64,000 bases of DNA from Trachythela sp. YZ-2020 (Eukaryota; Cnidaria; Anthozoa; Malacalcyonacea; Clavulariidae), in NCBI GenBank assembly GCA_016169945.1, contig JADLSH010000316.1, positions 124,001 through 188,000 on the forward strand, given 5' to 3'. Shown here one piece after another: positions 48,791-59,573 of the stretch. Position 1 is the first letter of the stretch. Every line of letters starts with the position of its first letter. The notes below the pieces were generated by a model. That model was not told where the DNA came from, ran no database searches, and worked only from the letters and a program-made list of their open reading frames with translations. The translations under genes were made by a program, and so were the position numbers.

Positions 48791-50597
48791 CACCATCACT
48801 TGGCGGATTACTCTCTCGGCACTTGCGTCAGAAACTTTGAACACCCGGAAAAGTACACCGTCTTTCTCTTTGAATGACACTTCACCGTTCTGGAGTTTCT
48901 TCGGGTCCGTCTGACTGCGGTACTTCTCCAAGCTCGGGTCTTCACGTTGTAGTCGCCTAATATCATGTCGATCCACCGCCGATCCCCTAAGTTCCTCTGG
49001 AACTTTGAGTGGCTTCGGGGTATTACTCTTCTTAGCCTGGGCACGAGTGGTCACAGCCGACGCCTCTTGCCAGGAAGTGTCGGGATCATCTGGTGCTCTT
49101 GCCCCAGGGACATTGCCAATAATAAGATCATAGATTGTTTCCGGGAGGCATTGCGCTTCGACTTCTCCTTTGAGATATGGTGTATCTACAGTTATCTTGG
49201 CCAATGGAACCTCACGAAGGGTGTTATCTATCAGTAACATATACCCCACCCTTCCCGTCAGTTGGTCATCCGCCACTAGTGATCTACGTACCACCACCCC
49301 ACTACAGCCCGTATCCCGCAGAGTGTCAACTACGTTCTCACCCACTCTACCTTTGACCACTGGCATTTTCCTCGCCGTGCCATCTATCATAGACACACTA
49401 CCACTCTTTATTAAAGACAAAGTTTTCCCGTTTCTGAGCAGCAATTGATCCCCCTGGATACATGATTCCAAACCCGTGTTGTTTTCTGGGGGATATCCCT
49501 GATCAACGAGGGCAGCTGCAGAATTCTCAGTATTCTTTCTAGCCTTCCACGACTTGCAATCCCTTGCTAAATGACCCGTACGATCGCACATGAAACACCG
49601 TTTCTCAACTTTGGGGCGTGATTTATTTGGGTTCTCGCTACAATCGATCGCTTTATGTCCGTACCCCCCACAGGTAAAACATTGGATTCTCCCCCCTGGT
49701 TTTCCACTCTTTTCGCCCCCGGTACCACCGTCAGTTGGGGTATACCTTCCCTTGGGTGGCTTGTGTAATTTCTTCCCATGAGCGATGAGAAATTGCTCAG
49801 CAATTTTTGCAGCCACGTCTAAGTTCTCAGGGTCTCTCTCTCGCAGATAAATCGCTAACTCTTCAGGGCATGCGTCAATAAATTGCTCTTTAACAAACAG
49901 TTCACACAATGCTTCAAACGACGTTTCAGTTTTAGATAACTCAGTCCAACGAATTAAATAACGTTTCAGTCTAGTAATAAATTGTTCTGGGTTTTCCCCC
50001 TCCTCCGGTTTGCTACTTCTAAATCGTACACGGAAACCGTTTTCCGTGAGGTCATATCTCTTCATCAGGGCTTCTTTCAGCTCTTTATAATTTACTGCGG
50101 CCGTTTCTAACATTCGGGAATAAACGTCTAACGCCTTACCAGTCAACAACGCGCTAAGCGATGTCCCCATATCGTCTCGTCCCACTTGTTGCCTTTCGCG
50201 AAGCGTTCGAACCTCTGTAAATAACTGTCTAAATCGTCCTTGCCGTCCACGAACTCGGGTAGCTTCGGTAATCTCTCTGAGGCCATTCCTGCCCCACTAA
50301 CTGTGTTAACCTCGGTAACACCACTGGCCGTATTCGCCGCTTGTACTTCGAGTTGCTTCATTTTACGTTCATGCCTTCGAATCGCTTCTTTTTCCCTCGC
50401 TTCGGCTTCTCTTTCGCGTTCTTTCTCCTCAGATTCGCGCTGCTGTTGTCGTTCTTTCTCCTCAGATTCTAGCTTCTTCGTCTCGCGCTCTCGCTGTCTT
50501 TCTTGTCTACTTTTCGTCTATCGTTTTCTTGCTGGCCCTCTAATAAAGCTTGTCCCTCCAAATCAAACTATTTACCGAGTTGAATCCACTTCTCCAT
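48740..50597 (-). pseudogene. Gag and aspartic protease of gypsy-class element
   Basis: ATG near 50597 (MEKWIQLGK) is followed by a stop and a frame change, then a strongly charged Glu/Arg-rich coiled coil (about 50480-50340). The frame switches again near 50170 to a 481-codon frame (50185-48740). This holds a capsid-like domain (KALDVYSRMLE, NPEQFITRLKRYL) and two CCHC zinc knuckles (Cys169-Cys182 and Cys197-Cys210). A retropepsin follows with RDTGCSGVVV (Asp291) and DLIIGNVPG. The same frame then runs into the integrase start and breaks at about 48785 (after VPQFH). Gag packages RNA and the protease matures the polyprotein. Confidence 0.85.
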
Positions 50598-50763
50598 CGC
50601 GCGTATATTAGCTTTGTCTCTCGTATCGAACTCGGTCGTATCAAAATTTATATCGCCGTATATAAATAACAACTTTCGCTTTACAAATTCACTCTTTAAA
50701 CGCTCTCGTTTGACCGATTCCCTCCTCATTCGATCTGTTCGTTCCCACGGATTCCACGTTCTA

Positions 50764-50807
50764 TCCCCCCGTAATTAGATCATCAACGTATAAGTTATCA
50801 CGGAGTT
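50764..50807 (-). pseudogene. BEL/Pao RT, split-off piece with YVDD
   Basis: In minus-strand reading this 44-bp piece encodes LRDNLYVDDLITGG. The YVDD codons lie at 50779-50790. It is the continuation of the BEL/Pao RT that breaks off at 57713. With the 2.6-kb transposon, the copia element and their target duplications left out, the reading frame is continuous across both junctions. After the GG codons the sequence changes to the leader of the gypsy-class element. Confidence 0.8.
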
Positions 50808-51044
50808 TGTTAGATTATGCAGAATTTTGAAAAAGAAACAAAAAAGGTTTACAAAATATAGGTTTTCGTTCGAGACGAATCAACAACTACTGATAGTGGC
50901 GGATAAAAAGGTTCTACTCACACCATATGATCACGTGTCCGATGTACTATATATACTAACTGTAGCATCATGCTTCCTTAATTTATGTTAAACAATATGA
51001 ACCGATTTACTCTATATAACTTGAAGTATTACTTAATGTTAACA
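50808..51044 (-). repeat. Copia 3' LTR (237 bp)
   Basis: Minus-strand ends are TGTTAACATT and CTAACA. Nearly identical to the LTR at 54837-55075, differing at a handful of positions. GAGTT (50803-50807) precedes it and is repeated at 55076-55080. A purine tract (GAGTGGGGG) adjoins its inner edge, as expected for a PPT. Confidence 0.92.
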
Positions 51045-51116
51045 CCCCCACTCAGGCTCAGCTTGTCCTTAACTACGATGAGTCTGGTTTGTTCTTTAAT
51101 TGCCTAATAATACTGT

Positions 51117-51977
51117 TCAATGTTTTTCAACTTTTACTCGAGGTAATGACTTCGTAAGAATGTCCGCGGTCATTTCTTCAGTTGGAACATAATGAATCTT
51201 CACTTCTTTGTTTTGTACCCTTTCTCGGATGAAGTGCATTTTCGTATCATTACGTTTTGACCGTTTATGCATCACAGGATTATGACACATTTTTATACAG
51301 GACTGATTGTCTTCTCCGATGTCAGTCGGTTTCTGCATTGGACAACCAATATCTTTCAGTAGCGCGCGTAAATAGACAGCTTCTTGTACTGCAGCCGCCA
51401 TGGCTTGGTACTCCGCTTCCGCTGTCGATAGTGCGACCGTTACTTGTTTATTCACCTCCCAACTGATGGCGCCGCCATTTCCTTCAAACTTGAAGTAATA
51501 GCCCGTTGTCGATTTGCGATCGTTGAGGTCCCCGCTCAAATCTGCGTCTGAGTCGCCAATCACGTTGTGGTTGGAATTCTTCGCAAATGTTAATCGTAAA
51601 TCTATAGTTCCTCTCACGTATCTTAGTACGTGTTTCGCAGCTTTCCAGTGTGATGTGTCAGGTTTATCCAGGAATCTTGACAGCTGATTGACAAGGTCTG
51701 GACTGGTTTGCTTTCCGATAAATGGAAGAGAACCAACTAAACTTCTATACAGCTTCGGATCTACTAATTTCTGTTCGTCGTTGTTCTTAATTAACTTCAG
51801 ATTTACTTCCCCAGGTGTTGCTGCTACTTTGCAATCACTCATGTGGAATTGTTCAAGAACAGACTCGATGTATTTCCTTTGGTCAACAGTAATCTTATCG
51901 TGCGACCGTAAAATCTGCATTCCTAAGAACCAGTGTATTGTGCCACGATCGTCCATCTTGAAATTCTCATTTAACAC
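51117..51977 (-). pseudogene. Copia RT end and RNase H
   Basis: 286 codons. It starts in the RT thumb (GTIHWFLGMQI, VDQRKYIESVL, AATPGEVNLKL, YRSLVGSL) and includes the copia connection motif HVLRYVRGTIDL. The RNase H has GDSDADLSGD (141-150), KSTTGYYF, ISWEVNKQ, ALSTAEAEYQAM (Glu187/Glu189) and ends with ADILTKSLPR, the normal copia C-terminus. It is open to its natural end. Only the upstream RT is damaged. Confidence 0.88.
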
Positions 51978-52987
51978 TGCCTTGATTTCGTTAACTGCTT
52001 CTTCGCTCGCTCCAGCTACTATAATGTCATCTACTCAGACTAACACGTATGAGAATGTTCCATCTTCCTCCTTTCTTACAAATAAGCAGTAGTCATTACA
52101 GCTTCGTTTGAATCCTTCTTTGAGAAGTCGACTTGACAGTGCTTCATACCAATTCTTTGCAGCCTGTTTCAAGCCATAGATTGATTTGTTTAGTTGGCAT
52201 ATACCAGCTTTTCTCCCGAGTTTGCTTTCTTGGTAAAACCTTTTGGTTGCTCTAGGTAAATTTCTTCTTCTATGTTGGCGTGAAGGTAGGCTGATTTCAC
52301 GTCCATTTGTCCAAGATGCAAATCTTTTTGTGCTGCCGTTGCTAGTAGGATTCGGAAAGTTTCGGGTTTACAAGTTGGAGCGTACGTATCGAAGAAGTCT
52401 AAACCTTCGACTTGAGCATAACCTTTGGCTACGTATCTGCTCCGTACTTTACTTTATACACCCATTTTCCTGGTAAAACTTGTTTATCATTTGGTTCATC
52501 AACTATTGTCCAGGTGTCATTGTCTATTAGTGAATCATACTCCGCTTCCATAGCTTTTCTCCAGTTCTCTGCTTGCGGTGAATTAACTGCTTCACTATAC
52601 GACTTGGGTTCTTGTACGTTTTCTTCTTTAGTTGTGTTGAAAGTGTGGGGTGATCCATATCTCTCAGGTGAACGCCGATTTCTGCTTACTCTGGGAAGTG
52701 TGATTTCGTCTTCCTCTGGGTTTTCTTCAGCTTCGTGCTATCTTCTACGACAGGTATCGGTGCATTATTTCCCCCCACTTTACCTTGAACCGGTTCCGTT
52801 GTGTCCTGCATGGTGATTTGAGCGATCATCGTTGAGGTCCATGTTGGGACTCACAAGGTTTGATTCTTCCGGATTTATTGTTTCCTTTGCTGAAAATGAT
52901 TGGATTTCATTGTCTTTGAAGAGAACATTTCGCGCTTTGATGACTTTCTTCGAATCAAATTCTTGCAGAATGTATGCTGTGCTCTTG
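51978..52987 (-). pseudogene. Copia reverse transcriptase, damaged
   Basis: Read in pieces: the pre-RT motif NWRKAMEAEYDSL and GKWVYKVKYG (about 52570-52450), then after a frame change near 52440 YAQVEGLDFFDTYAP, MDVKSAYLHA and a partial IYLEQPKGF block. The YxDD motif reads V-stop-VDDIIVAG, with a TGA at 52035-52037 directly before VDD. Further frame breaks lie near 52230. These lesions remove polymerase function although both Asp codons remain. Confidence 0.78.
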
Positions 52988-53905
52988 TCAAGATAATGCT
53001 CTTACCCAATGGCGCTTTGATAATTTTGCTTGGATCAATAGACATCGTCCTATTTCAACCAGAGTTCGATTAAAGCGTTCCGCAACTCCGTTCCGTTGTG
53101 GGGTTTCTGACACGGTATATTCCTGCTTTATTTTTGAATCTCTGCAGTAATCCTTAAATTGCTTCGATGTATATTCTGCGCCGTTGTCGGTTCGTAGTCT
53201 CCGAGGTGATCCTGATTCTGCTACATACTCTTTGAATCTTTCAAAGGCTTGGGATTTCTTGCTCACAAACTTTACGACTGAATATTTCGAATATTCGTCC
53301 ACAAATGTAATCGCATACCTGGATCCATTGAGGCTAGGGACTTCGAATGGACCAAGAATATCTGAGTAAACAAGTTCGAGAGGTTTCTGGGACTTGTTCT
53401 TAGCTTCTTTTGGTACAGGTTTACTGGATTGCTTTCCAAGTGCACATGTTTCACATACTTCCTTTAGATTATCTTCACAGCCAATGGTGCGTTTGACATC
53501 GTCCTTGTTCAGATGTCCGAGACGTTGATGCCACAAACTAGCATCTCCTTTACTTGTTGTCGAATTTGGGTTGCATGTGGTAGAATTACATGCTCTGGAC
53601 CTTTCAAAGATAACCTTCAGATGAAATAAACCTGCGTCTTCGGTTAGATCAATCTCTGGGCCACGATTCAACATTACCTTCGCTTTGTTTTCGTTAAATA
53701 TGAACTTGTGTCCAAATTTGACAGATCGGTTGACAGAAAGTAGGTTTACTTCATAATTTGGTACATAAAGAACATTTCGTAGGACCATCTCTACCTCTTT
53801 TCCATTTGTTGATTGAAGCTTAATTGGTACATCGCCAATTCCTTCGACAGGTGTAAGGTTTCCTTTTGGATCCTTAACGTTTTTGACATTGCAAGATCTG
53901 TACAA
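52988..53905 (-). pseudogene. Copia integrase
   Basis: A 305-codon frame beginning in the protease-integrase linker (LRNVLYVPNYEVNLLSV). The HHCC zinc finger is His126-His131-Cys151-Cys154 (WHQRLGHLN, CETCALGKQ). The catalytic triad is Asp182 (VYSDILGPF), Asp240 (LRTDNGAEY) and Glu276 (GVAERFNRTL). It breaks off at WVRALS, where the following reading moves to another frame. Confidence 0.87.
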
Positions 53906-54812
53906 CCAGTATCAATGATGAGATGATTTAATTTTCCAGAACCACTGCTTGTTCCACTACCACTGTTCATACATTGAGAGTACGATGAAAATGAAGTCGA
54001 TTCATTTGTTGGAGGGTCTTCTGGTTTACTTGGGCCTCTGCACGCTTTTGCTAGATGACCCCTCTTTTTGCACTTGACATACAGCTGAACTTCTTTTATT
54101 GCGTTGCTTGGCAAAGTGACCGGGAAGTCCACAGACAAAACAATTTCCCTTCGGTTTGGTTGGACCTTTATTTCGACCCAATGCATTCCTAGAATGCATT
54201 GCCGTAGCACTATCTTCTTCTGCTTGATGTCTTTGTACCACAAAGTGTTCATACTTTTCTGGAAGTCCGTTTATAACAAGAGCATTGAATAGTGTTTCTG
54301 ATATCTTTTCACCAGCTTCGGTAAGTCGGGACATTAGTTCTTGTGCTCGTATTAAATATTCGGATAACTTTTCATTTTCACCTAACTGTAATCTAGATAT
54401 TTGACGAACTAGACTTACATAGTTGGCTTTTCGACGTTGGAATATCTCTGTGTAGTAAACGCCACGCTTTTGCTCCGTCCCCAACACCATCTGATGACAG
54501 GCAATCATGTCATATATATAAAAGACTGTTTTTATCGAGGGCTAAAGCAATATGACACCATACCATATTATTTCTTTCTTCAATCTTTTCGATTCGTTGA
54601 TTTCTCTCTTGTATTTTTGCCTCACATGCGGCCTTTATTTCATTTGTAGCATCTTCTGCTAACGGTGCTACTTCTTCTGGTAAAACTTCTTTCCCTAGAA
54701 GTGCTTTATATAAATCTTTCGTCTGCATATACGCAATGAACTTCGTACTCCATACCGGATAATCCTCGACTTTTCCATTGAAAACTAGCCATTTTATCGT
54801 TTGACTGTCCAT
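53906..54812 (-). pseudogene. Copia gag and protease
   Basis: Gag starts at ATG 54812 (MDSQTIKWLVFNG), matching the usual copia gag start shortly after the primer site. The frame closes at 54510, and frames 54508-54026 and 54252-53791 continue it. They carry LGENEKLSEYLIRAQEL, a first zinc knuckle lacking its last Cys in frame (CFVCGLPGHFAK), a second one (CKKRGHLAKAC) and the protease motif LIIDTGCTDLAM. At least two frame changes separate these parts. Confidence 0.82.
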
Positions 54813-54836
54813 TTTTAAGCTCCTGGGCCCATAACC

Positions 54837-55075
54837 TGTTAGATTATGCAGTTTATTTGGAAAAAGAAACAAAAAAGGTTTACAAAATATAGGTTTTCGT
54901 TCGAGACGAATCAACAACTACTGATCATGGCGGATAAAAAGGTTCTACTCACGCCATATGATCACGTGTCCGATGTACTATATATACTAACTGTAGCATC
55001 ATGCTTCCTTTATTTATGTTAAACAATATGAACCGATTTACTCTATATAACTTGAAGTATTACTTAATGTTAACA
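54837..55075 (-). repeat. Copia 5' LTR (239 bp)
   Basis: The 5' LTR in minus-strand sense. GGTTATGGGCCCAG follows at once. GAGTT at 55076-55080 is the target duplication. It contains a TATATATA-like stretch that could be its promoter. Confidence 0.92.
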
Positions 55076-55945
55076 GAGTTCTTTGACTAATAGGCCGTGG
55101 GATGAGGGTCGAAAATGTTCAATTCCGTAGCACCCCTCGTGTAACTACATAATTTTTACATGAATGGATAGATTAGAACTTACTTAGTTAGAATCCGCTT
55201 CCCCCCAAGCGAAATAGTTGCACAAATTGAAGTACAACCTCTCGAAAGTTCGGGCTTTCTCGTGTTTCGAAATCCATGAACGGCCATTGTTGTGTTACAA
55301 CTACGCATGCGCTTGACCACAAAACACTTAATGCGCACGCGCAGATAGGAAAACTGATCTCAACGCAGGACTGGACAAGAAAAAAAATATGAAATGTGCG
55401 AAAGCAGGGCTGAAGTAATACAAGATGACATCGGATTGTTTTAAAAATATATGATATTTTTATGTTCTGTGCATTTTAATGGAGTTCGCCAAACATTCTG
55501 AGCAATGTACCGTGTCAAGCCCTCGCCAGGAACACTTCCAAGCCAACATTACAATAATAAAAATATGATGTTATTTTATACTACAGCAATTGCATGACGT
55601 TTTTGCAAGCAAATCTGTTTTTCAGGCTTTAAATATTATCACAATCCTAAACATTATAGAACACGCATACCGTAATTTCTCTATTAATTTGGGGGGGGGG
55701 GGGCTTTATAATATATACAAAGAGTCTGTTTGCACGTTTGATTCTCTTTATAAATATGCAACATCGGGTACAGTGATGTTACGTACCAAAGTATCAGTAA
55801 AATATCATAATTATCTTTAAAATACAATACTTTCACGCTTCACGATTTTATAAATTAATTGCTTACAGGAGAGGGGCAGGGGGGTGCTTACTAGATAAAT
55901 TATGATATGCCATAAATAAGTATTACTCGGTGTTCACAATCTTAT

Positions 55946-57411
55946 TTATTTTCTAACTCTCTTCCCATCAATTTTATTAGTCCAGGTTCCTTGTCTATTT
56001 ATGCAGTCGCCTTCATCAAATTCTTCATCACTATTTTCAGCTTTACTCAACATATGTTCCTCAACTAAATCAGAAGTATCCAAGTTCTCAGCATACACAA
56101 TTTCACTAACATTTCTAGATTTAGGCAAATAGAATACCAGCTGGGGATAACTGTTAATTAGCTGCTGCTTGAGCTCGGAAGACCTGTATTTCGATGCATC
56201 CACATTCTCAGTTTCCTTAGCAATGACAACAAATTTCTTTACAGAATACATTGTAAGATATTTCATACACTGGTGGTGCACATGTTGTGGTCGTCTTTGC
56301 CTCCCTTGCAAGGAATATGGTATAGTTGCTATAGCAAACTTTGTGGTAGCGGACCTCCAATGCAACACAGTCTTTATCTCTAATCTGCACAAGTATCCGC
56401 TCATCATTTTTCCTCTCAGCAGCTGTACGTAATAAGCCAGCATCAATTGTACTTGCCAACACTAGTGGTGTTTCTCTTCTCTTTTGTGTTTTCTACACAA
56501 AACATACAAGTTTAGAATGCCTGTTTAAAAATGGCATTTACCAACTAAGGGCCTGTTTATATGGAACCCGGGCTGGCTCGCTGACCGGGCCAGCCCGCTT
56601 AGCAAGATCTCGCCATGTAATTGATTTTATAGTAAAAACTACTGTGCGTTTATATGGACAAGCGGGCTGGCCCGGTTCCAGAGATCTCACTTGAAAAAGG
56701 CGAGATATCGCTTACCAGGATGAAAATTTCCCCATATAAACACTCACTAACCGGTTAGCCCAGAGTAGCTTATATTATGCTTGTTTAAATAAACTTATTA
56801 TCTGGCTAATTAACCCATTAAGATCCAACGCACCCAATAGGTACTCTAAAATATCATATAGCCATATAGGTATATGCACAAGACAGTAAGGCACAATATG
56901 ACAACTTTTCCACCAAAAGGTGGTCCATAGAATATAAAGATACTGTACACAAGAAATTGTACATAATCATACCTTGTCTCTTGAAAACCAAGACGAATCT
57001 CTTCCACAAATAATGCAGCATTCTGGTAGTACATGGCTGGTAAATGCTGGTTCCATGTGGCATGTGTGGTCTATGGTATTAGCGACCTTTTCCGTGCTTG
57101 TACTAGCTCCGTTTTCCTACGGATCTTTTCTTCATCGCTAAATTTCTTGTAGCATTTCATGTGGTGGTACCATTCTAAATCAAAACTTTCGTTTGTGTTG
57201 TCTGCCAAGTATGAATAATTGACGAATTCGTCATCAAACTTATCATACGAATCTCAGCTTGCAGGCAATTAAGTTTCGCCCATTTATTCCTGCAATCGAC
57301 AAATTTCTTAAGCCTTTGACGAGTAACTTTAGAAAGTTGCTCGGTTACGCCTTCAAAATGCATAAAACATGAGGATATTCGAATTTTCGACATATCGTCA
57401 TTAGTAGCCAT
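55946..57411 (-). pseudogene. N-terminal half of PIN/CXC-family protein in transposon
   Basis: Exon-like piece 1 starts at ATG 57411 (MATNDDMSKIRISSCF, TRQRLKKFVDCRNKW) and, after a frame change near 57240, continues FDLEWYHHMKCYKKF. Piece 2 (about 56505-56217, after an acceptor-like TTTTGTGTAG) has CMFC, ERKNDERILVQI and ALEVRYHKVCYSNYT. After another frame change, frame 56270-55946 has YRSSELKQQLINSYPQLVFY, RNVSEIVYAE and an acidic end. This zinc-finger, YHxxCY, PQLVF, RN-SE-VY series resembles the N-terminal half of large repetitive invertebrate proteins whose C-terminal half has the DTDV and YQAA-type blocks seen in the 6-kb units. No function is known to me. A GC-rich MITE lies in its presumed intron. 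Confidence 0.45.
56549..56747. mobile_element. ~200-bp GC-rich foldback MITE in the transposon
   Basis: TAA flanks it at 56546-56548 and 56748-56750. The ends share TGTTTATATGG / CCATATAAACA. Inside, CCGGGCCAGCCCGCTT pairs exactly with AAGCGGGCTGGCCCGG. It is far richer in GC than its host transposon and is therefore a later, separate insertion. Confidence 0.6.
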
Positions 57412-57712
57412 CTTGAATATGCGTGTTTTATTGAGATCAGTTTTCCTATCTGCGCGTGCGCATTAAGTGTTTTGTGGTCAAGCGCATGCGTAGTTGCAAC
57501 ACAACAATGGCCGTTCATGATTTCGAAACACGAGGAAGCCCGAACTTTGGAGAGGTTGTACTTCCATTTGTGCAACTATTTCGCTTGGGGGGAAGTGGAT
57601 TCTAACTAAGTACGTTCTAATCTATTGATTCATGTAAAAATTATGTAGTTACACGAGGGGTGCTACGGAATCTGTTTTCTAAGCATATTTTCGACCCTCA
57701 TCCTACGGCCTA

Positions 57713-58797
57713 TAATATTGGATACTTGCTTTCCCAGTGCTTCAAATGTTCACTGATAACTCCTCCAAGGAGAAACGGAGAGCAGGTCAAACCAAATAAC
57801 GCACGAGTAAACCGGTACACAATTAATTTGTCACTTCCTGGACTTTCCCAAAAGAACCGTAATGCGTCACGTTCTTCTGCTTTTATACGTACTTGAAGGA
57901 AGGCCTTTTCGATATCACCCGTAAAAAGGACTGGATAGAATCGCGAACGTACGAGGATTTCCCACAGTATATTTTGTAGTTGTGGTCCAGGATTTAAGCA
58001 CTCATTTATGGACGGTTGGTTGCTCTGTTCCTTTGCAGAGGCGTCGTACACGATACGTAACTTCGTAGTTTCAGCTGACTTCTTGACGACTGCCTTGTGT
58101 GGAAGGTAATACTTTTTCGCTGTCGGTTTATTAGATGCTTCTTTAATGATTCCCTGCTCGATTTTTCACGGATTATTTTGTCGTACTGTTCGTAGTTCCC
58201 ATCCCGCTTTAAGGTGGTCAAACGTCGACGACTTCCGGCTTCGTTAGTTGGTAACGGGGGTTGATTTGCTTTCCATGGAAATTAGCTTCGTAATAACCGG
58301 AAGGACTCCTGACTAGTTGCTCTTTAAAATCTTCGTAAACAGGATTTTGGTCGTTCTCCATAGAATCTGCTAAACCGAAAATGTCTAATCTGCAGAGATT
58401 GTCGAAATCAGATTGCGAAGTCTGGGTCAAAAGCATCGTACCGCGATCGAAATCCATTCCAGGACTCATAATGACCCAACCAAACTTTGTTCTCTCCGCT
58501 ACAGGAACCCCATCTCCCCCGCCGACTAAGGGTTTAGCACTTATCTTGATGCGTGCGTATTCGCCATTTCCTAAGACCAGATGTATCGGTAATTGCTGCT
58601 TTGTATCGTGGTCGTCCATGGTAACGGTTCGTAGGTGGTCATACTCTCGTATCATTTTCTCATATTCGGGATTCTTTACTGACAACAGCTCAGGCCTGTC
58701 GACTTTTGCGATTTTCACATTGATTTTAAAGCTTTCATCTAACGAGCTCACTTCGGTATTGTACAATTCTATTCGTGTGGTTTTCGAAGCTTATTGA
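57713..58797 (-). pseudogene. BEL/Pao protease-RT fragment
   Basis: Frame 58766-58218 has the end of the BEL-type protease region (LVLGNGEYARIKI, PVAERTKFGWVIM) and the RT approach (SGYYEANFHGK). After a frame change come TTLKRDGNYEQYDKII, then YYLPHKAVVKKS and LRIVYDAS. Frame 58051-57710 has NPGPQLQNILWEIL, FTGDIEKAFLQV (catalytic Asp), DALRFFW and RALFGLTCSPFLL, ending HLKHWESKYPI at the transposon border. The YVDD continuation lies at 50764-50807. The 5' side is cut at 58797 where copy C begins, so the gag and protease core are missing. Confidence 0.87.
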
Positions 58798-59573
58798 AAT
58801 TGCTAATGATACACTGTACGTATTGATTTATTTTGTTGTCAAAACGTTGAGATTACAACACTGTGACTACAACACTATACTATATTCATAATGCATTTGC
58901 CATGTGCAGTCTGTCAGAACAGTCTTTGACTCTTTGTTCGCATCTGTAGATGTTTCATACATGTATTTCATCAACATTTGGTTCCATCAGTGTTCATCTG
59001 TACTGCCCAGTGAATTGTCGAAATACATGATTATACAGCAAACCAACATAATGATGTCTCTCTCCAAAGCAACTTTGAAACACATTATTATACACAGGAT
59101 CCACACCCACATGACATGTTGGAAATACATAATTCCTCGTATAGCAGATTGCACCCCATATAAGAGATGATGTAATATATCCAAATTATTTTGAAACAAC
59201 CATCAAGTATCAAGTAAATATACATTTTTGTGTAATCCAGCTGTTCAGATGGTACCAACCAGTTAAATGATTAACATTAAGCTCAGTAAGAATTCCAAAA
59301 CCCAAAAGAAATATTTAGTATGTGAATTTACCCGTGCAAGGAAAAAAAGGGGGAGGGGATACAGAAAATTTTAAAGAACAAAACTTACCATATTATCTTG
59401 CCAACAATCACATTTTCATACATACAGTGTCAGTGATAAAGAGTAAAATTGATTACAATAGATTGATAAAATTAATTTTGAAAATGAAATGTCTTAAACA
59501 TTTAATTAGGGAATATATATACTTACAGTACATACTATGTTGTAATAGGGATCCATGATTGTAATCCCATCTC

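Larger units (their letters stand above)
46085..50763 (-). mobile_element. Gypsy-class retrotransposon, Gmr1-like order
   Basis: On the minus strand the domain order is gag, protease, integrase, reverse transcriptase, RNase H. Canonical Ty3/gypsy elements place integrase last. The integrase-before-RT order with a gypsy-type RT is the hallmark described for Gmr1-like elements of animals. LTRs were not identified at either end, and frame breaks occur in gag, at the start of integrase, within its C-terminus and between RT and RNase H. The right border abuts the split-off BEL/Pao fragment. Confidence 0.75.
50808..55075 (-). mobile_element. Complete copia-type LTR retrotransposon
   Basis: 4268 bp long, with two LTRs, a 5-bp target duplication GAGTT, and the order gag, protease, integrase, RT, RNase H on the minus strand. 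Just inside the 5' LTR, GGTTATGGGCCCAG is the tRNA-Met-type primer site found in many animal copia elements. The LTRs are similar enough for a fairly recent insertion. The coding region nevertheless has frame breaks in gag and RT and a stop in the RT active-site motif, so this copy is not autonomous. It lies within BEL/Pao RT sequence. Confidence 0.93.
55091..57712 (-). mobile_element. 2.6-kb long-TIR DNA transposon
   Basis: The inverted ends of about 285 bp begin TAGGCCGTGGGATGAGGGTC (left, from 55091) and its near-complement GACCCTCATCCTACGGCCTA (right, to 57712). TAA is duplicated at 55088-55090 and 57713-57715. The left arm reaches about 55370 and the right arm starts near 57430. The insertion splits BEL/Pao coding sequence cleanly. 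A 3-bp TAA duplication is known for PIF/Harbinger, but the encoded frames do not resemble a Harbinger transposase. The superfamily is therefore open. A 13-base G run lies at 55692-55704. Confidence 0.85.
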
